Assembly (NCBI GenBank): GCA_964400735.1 | Contig: CAYNVQ010000005.1 | Coordinates: 62,001-126,000 of the forward strand | Reading direction: 5' to 3' | Length of the DNA stretch: 64,000 bases | From: CAYNVQ01 sp964400735 | GTDB taxonomy: Bacteria; Acidobacteriota; Aminicenantia; Aminicenantales; Aminicenantaceae | Shown: one piece after another, positions 52,389 through 60,213 of the stretch | Layout: every line of letters begins with the position of its first letter | Numbering within the stretch: the first letter of the stretch is position 1 | The notes under the pieces: model-generated | Databases searched by the model: none | Told to the model about the DNA's origin: nothing | Seen by the model: the letters and a program-made list of their open reading frames with translations, nothing else | Program-made: the position numbers and the translations under genes

Positions 52389-52419
52389 CCCTCGCTTCGT
52401 TCGGAGAAGGGTTTTTTTT
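52389..52419 (+). terminator. Probable intrinsic terminator after the glutamine synthetase-like gene
   Basis: CCCTCGCTTCGTTCGGAGAAGGG (read as an imperfect hairpin, CCCT pairing with AGGG) is followed by eight T residues (52412-52419), 15 nt after the stop codon. Stem pairing is imperfect. A further 9-bp inverted repeat (GAAAATGCA at 52477-52485, TGCATTTTC at 52537-52545) lies beyond it. Confidence 0.45.
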
Positions 52420-52560
52420 GCTCGAAGAGAGAAAATGATCAATGTAACCGGCATTTTTTATGAATTTATCAAGAGTGAAAATGCACCAACGGATCACGAA
52501 AATGAGATTACTTCGCTGACGCTCGTTATAACATTCTGCATTTTCTAAGCAAAAGGGCGA

Positions 52561-54063
52561 CTAATCGCGGCGGAAGGCTTGAAATTCCTTTTTTAGAGTA
52601 TTCCAGAGGGAGTTGAACCGGTCCTGAAGTTCCTCATACAGCGAAAATGTCCGTGGCCGAGGTTCGACCGTCTCCTGATCCAGCCTTACCAGGTGGTCGG
52701 TTAATTCTTGGATATCGACTTCATTCCCTTGACTGTGTTGATAGTTCCAAATCGACTGGATGGCGGCCCCATAGGCAGCCGCCTCTTGCTCCTGGAGAAT
52801 GACTACTGGTGTTTGAAGGATATCCGCCACGATCTGCAACCAGAGTTTGCTTTTTGCCCCTCCTCCGGTGGCTCTTATTTGGGAGGGGGATAATCCCAGT
52901 GATTTAAGACGAGAAAATCCGTATCCTAGGTTGAAAACGGTACCTTCCAGAACAGCTCTGGCCATGTGCGAGGGATTGAAAGTTTTTCTGTTGAGACCAA
53001 AAAAGACGCCGCTGGCGAAGGGGAGAACGGGAACCCGCTCTCCGTCTATGAAGGGGAGAAAAAGGAGGTTTCCCGATCCTTCCGGAGTTGCTAGGGCCAA
53101 ATTTTCTAGCTCTTCGTTCGAGAAGCCGAAAAGGGCTTTGAAGTATTCGGTCGTGTTGGTCACATTCATGGTGCAGAGAAGGGGAAGCCAGCCACCCGTG
53201 CTGTCGCAGAATGCGGCGATTTCGCCTTCAGGATCGATGAAGGGCGAGACGAAGAAGGAATAGATGGTCCCGGACGTACCGAGGCTGAGCGTGCATAAAC
53301 CCGGTTTGACGTTTCCTGTTCCGATGGCACCCATCATGTTATCGCCTCCTCCGCTGGCTACCAGGACTTTTTTCATCCCGAATTTCTCGGCCCACTCCTT
53401 TTTCATGTATTCCACAGGCTTTGATGGGTGAGACAGAGGAGGGAGCATCTCTTCGAGGGCCGGATCGATAACAGATAGGGCTTCTTCATTCCACCGGCGT
53501 TCTCTTATATCCATCAACCCGGTTCCTGAGGCATCTCCGAATTCCATGTGGGTTCTTCCGGTTATTGAATAATTGATGTAATTGTGGGGGAGGAGAATAC
53601 GTCGAAGTATTTCATATTTTTCAGGTTCGTGTCTTTTCATCCATAATATTTTGGGCGCTGTGTACCCCACGGCAAGATGGATGCCCAGTTTCTGAATTAC
53701 GCCTTCTTTACCGCCCAATTTTTTGGTGATGTATTCTGCCTCATCCACAGTCGATGTATCATTCCAGAGTTTGGCCGGCCTCAGAGGATGGCCCTCCCCA
53801 TCCAAGGGCACGAAGCCATGCTGCTGGCCAGAAACGCCTAAACACACGATTTCTTCAGCAGGGATGCTGGCAGCCTGCAGAACCTGCCCGAGGGCCGTTT
53901 CCAGAGCATCGATCCAGACCTGCGGATTTTGCTCGCTTTCACCGGGCTTCAATCCTTCGACGAAGCGATGCGGGGCCTGCCCTCTGGATAGTACTGTGCC
54001 CTCGAAATCCATGATCAAGACTTTTGTCCCCTGGGTTCCAGAATCAACGCCTACTGCATACAT
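52561..54063 (-). CDS. FGGY-family sugar kinase, xylulokinase-like
   Basis: A 500-residue carbohydrate kinase. The N-terminal phosphate motif is MYAVGVDSGTQGTKVLIMDF, then SGQQHGFVPLDGEG, LWNDTSTVDEAEYI and the catalytic Asp region GDASGTGLMDIRERRW. The ATP-binding half has ASGGGDNMMGAIGTG, LSLGTSGTIYSF and the FGGY signature-2 region RATGGGAKSKLWLQIVADIL. The motif set is that of xylulokinases, but substrate within FGGY kinases is hard to read from sequence. With the isomerase at 42832 and the transporter at 47052-50646 it would complete uptake, isomerisation and phosphorylation of one sugar. Confidence 0.85.
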   Translation of the reverse strand: MYAVGVDSGTQGTKVLIMDFEGTVLSRGQAPHRFVEGLKPGESEQNPQVWIDALETALGQVLQAASIPAEEIVCLGVSGQQHGFVPLDGEGHPLRPAKLWNDTSTVDEAEYITKKLGGKEGVIQKLGIHLAVGYTAPKILWMKRHEPEKYEILRRILLPHNYINYSITGRTHMEFGDASGTGLMDIRERRWNEEALSVIDPALEEMLPPLSHPSKPVEYMKKEWAEKFGMKKVLVASGGGDNMMGAIGTGNVKPGLCTLSLGTSGTIYSFFVSPFIDPEGEIAAFCDSTGGWLPLLCTMNVTNTTEYFKALFGFSNEELENLALATPEGSGNLLFLPFIDGERVPVLPFASGVFFGLNRKTFNPSHMARAVLEGTVFNLGYGFSRLKSLGLSPSQIRATGGGAKSKLWLQIVADILQTPVVILQEQEAAAYGAAIQSIWNYQHSQGNEVDIQELTDHLVRLDQETVEPRPRTFSLYEELQDRFNSLWNTLKKEFQAFRRD

Positions 54064-54414
54064 GGTCTTTTCCTTTCTTGATTATTCGATTCCATCGGAA
54101 TCATCTTTTGGCAATGCTCTCTATCAATTTTCTTGCATTCATTAACCGATGAATGAAATTTTAGAAAAATGGTTTTAGCGACATAGGAGGATTTAGCCTT
54201 ACCGAATCAACCTTGGAGGATATCAATAGAACAATAGGGGACGTTCCTTCCGGGAACACCCTAGAGTTTATTCCTATCTGAAAAATCTGATTTTCAACAT
54301 AGGGTATCCCCAAATGGGATGTCCCCATATTGTCGATGGATATGTATTGAGATCGAAAAAAAATATTCTCTATCGATAGAAAACAACAGCGCTTAAGAGC
54401 CGGTTCAACATGGA
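54064..54414. other. Intergenic region holding a BIME-like repeat pair
   Basis: The gap between the kinase gene and the deacetylase gene, both on the minus strand. It contains the inverted repeat element 54231-54333 and no supported coding sequence. The kinase promoter should lie near its start, but no good -35/-10 pair was recognised. Confidence 0.55.
54231..54333. repeat. Inverted pair of the GGGGACGTCCC repeat (BIME-like)
   Basis: Arm one (54231-54263) reads ACAATAGGGGACGTTCCTTC and then CGGGAACACCCTA. Arm two (54300-54333), read on the minus strand, is ACAATATGGGGACATCCCAT then TTGGGGATACCCTA. The arms are about 33 bp, separated by 36 bp, the same layout as at 7447-7548. Each arm also contains a partial palindrome. 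Confidence 0.78.
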
Positions 54415-55242
54415 TCATTTTGCTTTGCATTTGGCTAGGCGATCGAAATAAGCCTTGAAATCGATCTGTTCCCTGATTCTGACGGTTTTATAGAGTTCCA
54501 GATATCCGGAATCCGATTTTCGTTTTTCCCGGTAATCGGCGATTCTCTTGAAGATTTTCTTCTGGGAAGAAAAGGCCTGGACAGCGTCCCGGATAGATTC
54601 CTCCTGTTTCTTATTGACTAGAATTCCTTTATCGGCTCTCAGGCCGGAGAAGTCGGAAAGGCCGGGTTCAAAATCTCCCCACACCGAATAGGCATAATAG
54701 CTTTTTGGCGCATAAGGTTCTCCCAGGTCGGCAAGAATCGGGTCCCCTGCCTGGGGGGAGGTGTAGATACCCATATGAAAGACGGCGGTGTGGTCCCAAT
54801 GTTCGTAGAATCCGCTGGAAAAGACGACCCGGGAGACTTTTTCCTTCCTGAAAATTTTAACCTGCTCCTCGAAAAGGCCCTTTCCCCTCGGCAGATCCCG
54901 GTTGACATAGGGCGGCAGCGAAAAATCGGGAATGTCCGAGTCAAAAAGATTATCCCGTTTCACTCCCAGCTTCCCGTAGGCCTTCAAGGTTTCTTTTTTC
55001 CTGGTCTCGACGATAGTAGATTTTTCTTCCTCCACAGAGTACCCGGCATCTCCCTCGCAGAAGATGAAAACCAGGGGAATCCCGCCCGCCTCCACTGTCG
55101 CCGAGAGAAGATAGGCGGAGCCGAGTACGACATCGTCATCGTGGGGAGAGAGAAAGGCAACCCTTTCTCCCTTTTTCCAGCCCGGAAAAAAGAGGTCTAT
55201 ATCTCCGCTGCGGCGAAGGGAAGGAAAATCGATGAATTCCAT
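54415..55242 (-). CDS. PIG-L/LmbE family deacetylase
   Basis: A 275-residue protein. The zinc-site motif is AFLSPHDDDVVLGSAYLL (His34, Asp35-37), and the distal histidines are in GFYEHWDHTAVFHMG (His148, His151). PIG-L enzymes hydrolyse N-acetyl groups from GlcNAc-containing substrates such as GlcNAc-inositol, bacillithiol or mycothiol precursors, or lincomycin-type compounds. It has no signal peptide, so it acts in the cytoplasm. Its start overlaps the stop of the preceding gene by one base; it is the last gene of a four-gene overlapping operon with two exported proteins and an M24-like protein. Confidence 0.85.
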   Translation of the reverse strand: MEFIDFPSLRRSGDIDLFFPGWKKGERVAFLSPHDDDVVLGSAYLLSATVEAGGIPLVFIFCEGDAGYSVEEEKSTIVETRKKETLKAYGKLGVKRDNLFDSDIPDFSLPPYVNRDLPRGKGLFEEQVKIFRKEKVSRVVFSSGFYEHWDHTAVFHMGIYTSPQAGDPILADLGEPYAPKSYYAYSVWGDFEPGLSDFSGLRADKGILVNKKQEESIRDAVQAFSSQKKIFKRIADYREKRKSDSGYLELYKTVRIREQIDFKAYFDRLAKCKAK

Positions 55243-56792
55243 CAGTAAATCCTTACCGGATTTTTCAGCTTTAGGAGAAGACGGTCCAGATTTTCCTTGA
55301 GGTTTTTATCCAGAGGGAGGATGACATAGGCGTTCTTCTCGTAAAAAATGCTTCCTGTTGGAACATGGGTCAGCAGGCTGCGCGTAGGATATTCGGACCA
55401 GGTGTAGAGAAGAGGCCTTACCCAGTAGACGTATTTTCCGTCAGATGGGGCATAAAAGTAAGTGCCGGGTTTGTTCAGCCAGCTCCCGGAGGCTGCCAGC
55501 GCCGGATTGGCGAATTCGAGCCTCAAGCTGAAAAAGCCGAATTTTTTTTCGCTGTTCACAAGGCCAACCCATTCCACATCATCGGGTGCGACATGGACCA
55601 AACCATCTGGAAAGGAAGGATTTTCCAGCAGAGGCCTTATGATGACTTGGCCTTTTTTATCTTTATAGATCAAAGAGTCGAAGAGCTCTTTGTACAGGAC
55701 CATTTCGTCGTTTCGGATGGCGCTGACACCCAGGTCCTTGGTGACAGTCAGAAGGGTTTCGGATATAAAATATGGAGAACCAGCTTCCATTGTGTAGCGA
55801 ACTTCGAGAACTACATCTTCGATCCTGCGAAGCGGTCCCCTCCTAGTATTGATGTACAAATAATCCCCATTCACTTCGGCGTAGCTGGGCGGTGGATTCC
55901 AGTTGAAGGAATGATCCCAGGCTATTCCGGGAATGTGGATGCCAGGATTCCAGTGAATGACGCCAGCTTCGTTGAAGAGCCTGATTCCCTCCTTCAGGTT
56001 TTCTATGGTATTGATCTGGCCGCTTTGAGGATGAAACTCAAGGGAAAGAAACTCGCTCTTGACCGTCTTGCCCACTTCATTACCGGAGATTAGGAATCCA
56101 GATTTTTCTGCCTCGGCCGGCCGGCCCCTAAGGAGGAGCAGCATCTTTTTCTGGTAGGGGGACATGTCGAGGGGAAAAGCGATTTTGTAGGTGAGGGTTG
56201 AAGGAAGGCTCGAGGCGGATTTTTCAGGGGGAATGGATTCCTGAATGCCCAAGATTTGGAAAGGGATGAGCTTCGGTCCATCGGTCAGGATAAAATCTCG
56301 GTTTTCGGAATCCTCTTTGGCCACGGCGAATGTCAGTGTGCATATGTCGCCCTTCCGTTCCATCCCGACGAGTTCTTCGGCCTTGAAGATTCTGTAAAAT
56401 CCTTCTGATTCGAAAGGAATTCCTCCTATTTCGGGTGATTCGAGCTGCCTTTCTATTTTTTTTAACTCAGGATAATCTTCGCTATTGTAAAGGATCACGA
56501 TGGTGTAGTTTGTCCTGCTGCGCCAAGCATAATCGACTTCGATGGAGTAATTCCCTTTTTCCAGTGGTTTGGAACGGTCTCGGTAATTGCCGTCCTTGAG
56601 GGCGAAAAAGGTGTCCCACTTTTCGCCGTTAATTCTCACTTCTTGAAAAGCCCAATCATCCTCATCCACGCTCAGCGGAAAGAGAATCCTGTAATAGGGC
56701 CGGTCGAAACTTGGCGATTGGAATTCGACCTGACCGTGGAGCGATAAAGACGAAAAAAAGAGAAGCATGAGATACAGGGCCGTTTTTTTCAT
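55242..56792 (-). CDS. Exported protein of unknown function, paralogue of the one at 58159
   Basis: A 516-residue protein with signal peptide (MKKTALYLMLLFFSSLSLHG). It is beta-rich throughout. A block at about 255-370 (RLFNEAGVIHWNPGIHIPGI, WDHSFNWNPPPSYAEV, GPLRRIEDVVLEVRY, SPYFISETLLTVTKDLGVSA) is shared with the protein at 58159-59898 (GAIHWNPGTYSPPHAW, APLPHLRDVLVSIDY, SPVIVMESAMQVNKDL), so the two are distant paralogues. The pattern resembles carbohydrate-active galactose-mutarotase-like beta-sandwiches, but I see no catalytic signature. It is translationally coupled to the M24-like gene upstream (4-nt overlap) and the deacetylase downstream. Confidence 0.7.
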   Translation of the reverse strand: MKKTALYLMLLFFSSLSLHGQVEFQSPSFDRPYYRILFPLSVDEDDWAFQEVRINGEKWDTFFALKDGNYRDRSKPLEKGNYSIEVDYAWRSRTNYTIVILYNSEDYPELKKIERQLESPEIGGIPFESEGFYRIFKAEELVGMERKGDICTLTFAVAKEDSENRDFILTDGPKLIPFQILGIQESIPPEKSASSLPSTLTYKIAFPLDMSPYQKKMLLLLRGRPAEAEKSGFLISGNEVGKTVKSEFLSLEFHPQSGQINTIENLKEGIRLFNEAGVIHWNPGIHIPGIAWDHSFNWNPPPSYAEVNGDYLYINTRRGPLRRIEDVVLEVRYTMEAGSPYFISETLLTVTKDLGVSAIRNDEMVLYKELFDSLIYKDKKGQVIIRPLLENPSFPDGLVHVAPDDVEWVGLVNSEKKFGFFSLRLEFANPALAASGSWLNKPGTYFYAPSDGKYVYWVRPLLYTWSEYPTRSLLTHVPTGSIFYEKNAYVILPLDKNLKENLDRLLLKLKNPVRIY

Positions 56793-58162
56793 CGAGCCTC
56801 CTTATATTTCTGATGATAGGGATTGATCATATCCTGGGGAATGGAGGCCAGCTCGTTGCCGACCAAATCCTGGACATTCAGAGGCATTCGGTTGTAAATT
56901 CCCACCTTTTTTCCAATCTTCCAGAATGAGTCTTCGATCACGGCATACTCAATGGGGAACACTAGCTTGCCTTGGGCATCGAATCCCATGAAGGCTACAT
57001 CGATCATCAGGGCCACCCGTTCGCCCAGGGGTTCATCCGAGTAAGGGGTGACCGCCCCGTATCCTTCCTGGCATTCCGAACATCCGGTGTTATGGATAAA
57101 AGTATAGGGTTCTCTGGGAGTGAGCCGTCTGCGGTCGAGCGTTTTCAGCTTAGTCCATTCGAGGTATTCCTTCCCCTTTTTATCGATGGAGCTGGAGGGG
57201 AGGTTTCTTTGTGCGGCCTGGATGACGGCTTCCATCACCTTGTGGTACAGACCTTCCAAGGCATCCATGAAGGCTTTTTCCTGTTTTGTCAGGACGGTTC
57301 CGACTTTCACCGTCCGGCGCATGATGCCATGGTAACCGTTGAAGGTAGGGCTGGTGCCCATGGACACCCATTCGCCTTTTTTGATTTTGCGGTTGGTGGC
57401 CGGTCCAAGAACGCTTCTCCCCCTCGTCCCTGAAGAGACGATGGTGGGGAATCCGGTTCTTCCGGCACCCAGTCTTTTCATGATGTAATCGCCGGCCGCT
57501 GCCACATCCAGTTCGGTGATTCCGGACGTGAGGGTGGCCAGCATTCCGAGAAATGCCGCATCGGCGATGGCATTGGCCGCTTCGATTATCCCAAGTTCCT
57601 TTTCGGACTTTTCGTACTTGATTTTGCGCAGAAGGTCCACGTCGAAGGCCACGTTCTCGCCGCCGAATCTCCCTTCGAGAAGCCCGACGTGGTCATAGGG
57701 GATGAACTGGCTGCTGGAAAAGATGGCGATTTTCAAGGGCCGGCCGCGTGGGGAGGGGGCCATCCGGAACACCACATCCTCCAGCCGCTCGAATTTGGCG
57801 AACCTGTAGTCCTCGTCCGAAATCTGGAATTCCTGAATAAGGGCCAGGCGCGCACCGGATGCCTTGAGGCAGTCCGCTATGACATGCCCCCCTTCAGAGC
57901 CGGCCAGAACCACCGGCTTTCCTTGAACAGGGATAAAAATTCCATAGCGTTCGATGATGGGATCGAACACTCCGGCCAACCAGGCAATATCGGAGCGGTC
58001 AAGTTCGCTCCCACTGGCATAGGCGAGATCATAACCTTTTTCCCGCATTTTCTGTTGAACCTTTCTCCAGCGCTGGTGATATTCCGTCTTCGTGATCTTC
58101 AGAGCCCTGTCGACTTGAGCTTCGAAAGCGTCGACAATATTCTCCAGTATCTGAATGTTCAT
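56789..58162 (-). CDS. M24/creatinase-fold protein lacking canonical metal ligands
   Basis: A 457-residue protein. A creatinase-type N-domain (about 25-175) precedes the pita-bread domain (about 185-440) with family landmarks GITELDVAAAGDYIMKRLGA, IVSSGTRG, KGEWVSMGTSPTFNGYHGIM and FIHNTGCSECQEGYG. Of the five metal ligands of M24 peptidases, the first two Asp are replaced (Gly269 and about Ile280), while His357, Asp388 (for Glu) and Glu410 are in place. This resembles creatinase, which works without metal on C-N bonds. No signal peptide. It overlaps both neighbours by 4 nt. A hydrolase of a small amidine or amide substrate is a possibility, not a demonstration. Confidence 0.78.
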   Translation of the reverse strand: MNIQILENIVDAFEAQVDRALKITKTEYHQRWRKVQQKMREKGYDLAYASGSELDRSDIAWLAGVFDPIIERYGIFIPVQGKPVVLAGSEGGHVIADCLKASGARLALIQEFQISDEDYRFAKFERLEDVVFRMAPSPRGRPLKIAIFSSSQFIPYDHVGLLEGRFGGENVAFDVDLLRKIKYEKSEKELGIIEAANAIADAAFLGMLATLTSGITELDVAAAGDYIMKRLGAGRTGFPTIVSSGTRGRSVLGPATNRKIKKGEWVSMGTSPTFNGYHGIMRRTVKVGTVLTKQEKAFMDALEGLYHKVMEAVIQAAQRNLPSSSIDKKGKEYLEWTKLKTLDRRRLTPREPYTFIHNTGCSECQEGYGAVTPYSDEPLGERVALMIDVAFMGFDAQGKLVFPIEYAVIEDSFWKIGKKVGIYNRMPLNVQDLVGNELASIPQDMINPYHQKYKEAR

Positions 58163-59898
58163 TTTTTCTTTTTTCCTTTCAGTGCCCCATCCACTCCCTC
58201 GTCGAATGGCTCGGTGAGGATGGGAACGAGCCAGCCTTCGGGGCTTTCAGGATAGGTCTCCATGATTTCGGTTATGTGCAGAGGGTATTTGAACATATGG
58301 TAATTCTTGCTGATAATAGAGCTCAATTCCTTTTTTTTCTCGAAGTGAAAGGGAATCCAGGCCGTTTTTTCGTGGTACAGACTGCCCATTTTGACGGGCA
58401 GCATGCGGGATTGATTGTTCGAGCCGAAGGAATAGACATAGGCCCTGGAAAGATAATACCAGGGTCCATGCTGGATATAGATGTATGGCTGTTGGCAGGA
58501 TGCGCCTCCTCCGTAAATATTGGCGGTCGAAAAATCCAGAAAAAGACTGGCAAAGGCGATATTTTTTTCCTGGTTGAAAAAGGCGATCCAGGGCGTATCG
58601 GGCCGCAGGGTGATCACATGTTTGGGGTGCAGGCGAGTGCGGGCAAAATCGATGGTGAGGACTTTCCGGTCTATAGTCTGGTAAGCTGCCTTATCGAATA
58701 CCTGTTTGTTGAAGACGACTTCACCGCTGCGCAAGGCCTTGACGAAGAGGTCTTTGTTGACCTGCATGGCGGATTCCATCACGATGACGGGGGAGTCTTT
58801 GTAGAAGTGGTAATCGATACTCACCAGGACATCCCGAAGGTGGGGGAGGGGAGCTGCCCTATGGAGTGAGTAAAAGATAGGGCCGGTGATTTCGCTAAAA
58901 GCCGGGTCTTCCCAGTCAGAGGCGTGCGACCAAGCATGGGGTGGGGAGTAGGTGCCGGGATTCCAGTGGATGGCTCCGTTGGTCTCCAGTTTGTGTTCCA
59001 ACTTCAGCCTTGTTTCCTTTTCCACGATCTCTGTGATCATACCGCTTTTCTCATCCAGAACGATCCGGTAATGGGAATTTTCGATGATTTTGCCCAGTCC
59101 TTGCCCGCTGATAAAAAGATCTGTTTCAACTGCAGGAGGAGCGGCCGAAGGATTGTTATAAAAGACAAGATAGGTGGCTTTTTCTTTGGGTTCGAGGTCG
59201 GCCTGAAAACACAGGCTGAAAGTGGTGGTGGGGTGGTAGCGGGTAATCCGCATGCCCGTTTCTTCGTCGATTTCTTCTGCCTCGAGGAGAGATTGATCCT
59301 CCCATGGAGTGATGTCATAGACTTGGCAGGGAATTTCCGTATACTCGATCTCCACTCCTTTTTTATCTGCCTTGACTACCCGAATCTCTTCCGGAGAATG
59401 GAAGTATCGACTCAGGATGCCCACCGTGGCATGGACCGGATAATTGGTCCTCCGGTATCCGTGCTCTTCGGCCACGGAAAGGGCAAGATAATTTTTCCAC
59501 TCCTGATTCCAGTATCCCTTCAACGGAGGTGATTTGACGGCCAGTTCTATCTGGAGTGGATTCCCGGTTTCGGTGTTTGAGAGATCGATCCGGAATACAT
59601 AGTCTGTATCGCCCAGCCAGTTGTATCTTGTTTTCAATTCAAAGGGCAGATTGCCGTCGATGATGCGGTCGAAAACCTCTTCTCCGTTCTGGAAAACCAG
59701 AAAATCTCTTGTTCTGGTGTCGTTGACCGTTACTCGGTTTACTTTCCAGGCTTGATGATGTGTGTCTGCGATTTCGGTGCTGATGATTTTAATGAAATAC
59801 CATCCTTCCCCTTCTGAAGGATAGCCGAATTCCTGGGCACGGGCAAAAATCGAAAAAAAGGCGAAAAGGAGCGTAAAAACAAGGATTTTTGCTCTCAT
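58159..59898 (-). CDS. Exported protein of unknown function, first gene of a four-gene operon
   Basis: A 579-residue protein with signal peptide (MRAKILVFTLLFAFFSIFARA). The sequence is beta-rich with many aromatic residues; a central block (about 300-420) is shared with the paralogue at 55242-56792 (IHWNPG, W.H...W, the PHLRDVLVSIDYHF strand and an ES.MQVNKDL strand). The N-terminal third has an Ig-like look (WKVNRVTVNDTRTRDFLVF). There is no recognised catalytic motif. It heads an operon in which each gene overlaps the next by 1-4 nt, implying a shared pathway. Extracytoplasmic binding or hydrolysis of a glycan-like substrate is a hypothesis. Confidence 0.72.
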   Translation of the reverse strand: MRAKILVFTLLFAFFSIFARAQEFGYPSEGEGWYFIKIISTEIADTHHQAWKVNRVTVNDTRTRDFLVFQNGEEVFDRIIDGNLPFELKTRYNWLGDTDYVFRIDLSNTETGNPLQIELAVKSPPLKGYWNQEWKNYLALSVAEEHGYRRTNYPVHATVGILSRYFHSPEEIRVVKADKKGVEIEYTEIPCQVYDITPWEDQSLLEAEEIDEETGMRITRYHPTTTFSLCFQADLEPKEKATYLVFYNNPSAAPPAVETDLFISGQGLGKIIENSHYRIVLDEKSGMITEIVEKETRLKLEHKLETNGAIHWNPGTYSPPHAWSHASDWEDPAFSEITGPIFYSLHRAAPLPHLRDVLVSIDYHFYKDSPVIVMESAMQVNKDLFVKALRSGEVVFNKQVFDKAAYQTIDRKVLTIDFARTRLHPKHVITLRPDTPWIAFFNQEKNIAFASLFLDFSTANIYGGGASCQQPYIYIQHGPWYYLSRAYVYSFGSNNQSRMLPVKMGSLYHEKTAWIPFHFEKKKELSSIISKNYHMFKYPLHITEIMETYPESPEGWLVPILTEPFDEGVDGALKGKKKK

Positions 59899-60014
59899 TT
59901 TCCCTCCTTTTTAGGGTATTTCAGAGATTTCATCGATTGTCGAAAATTATATCATCGCTATTGCAAGCTGAGCAACCGCAGGGATGATTTTTTTTCAAAA
60001 TTTTGGCAAAAGGG

Positions 60015-60042
60015 TTGAACTTTTTTTGAAATCTGCTATAAT
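60015..60042 (+). promoter_or_regulatory. Strong sigma-70 promoter with extended -10
   Basis: TTGAAC (60015-60020) and TATAAT (60037-60042) are 16 bp apart, and TGC immediately before the -10 makes it an extended -10 element. Transcription would begin at about 60049-60050, giving a leader of about 165 nt ahead of the MFS transporter gene. Confidence 0.75.
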
Positions 60043-60058
60043 ACAATCAAACCCTGCT

Positions 60059-60141
60059 GTGCTGGCTGGGTAGGGTTTTTAATAACCCTCCTTCATTATC
60101 CCCTTTTTGCTTATTTTCCCCATACCCAAAACAGCCAGCAC
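60059..60141 (+). ncRNA. Structured leader RNA or small RNA upstream of the MFS gene
   Basis: GTGCTGGCTG (60059-60068) pairs perfectly with CAGCCAGCAC (60132-60141), and TGGGTA (60067-60072) can extend the stem with TACCCA (60123-60128) across a small bulge. Inside lies a hairpin AGGGTT/AACCCT (60072-60077 with 60084-60089). A competing hairpin can form between AACCCT at about 60050-60055 and the same AGGGTT, so two mutually exclusive folds exist. The element starts about 10 nt after the predicted transcription start. I do not recognise a known riboswitch class. Confidence 0.5.
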
Positions 60142-60213
60142 TCTATATAATGAACGGTGACGGATAGAGCGAAATAAGATACAGAGGCAGAAAAGAAGAA
60201 AGAGAAAGATCGA

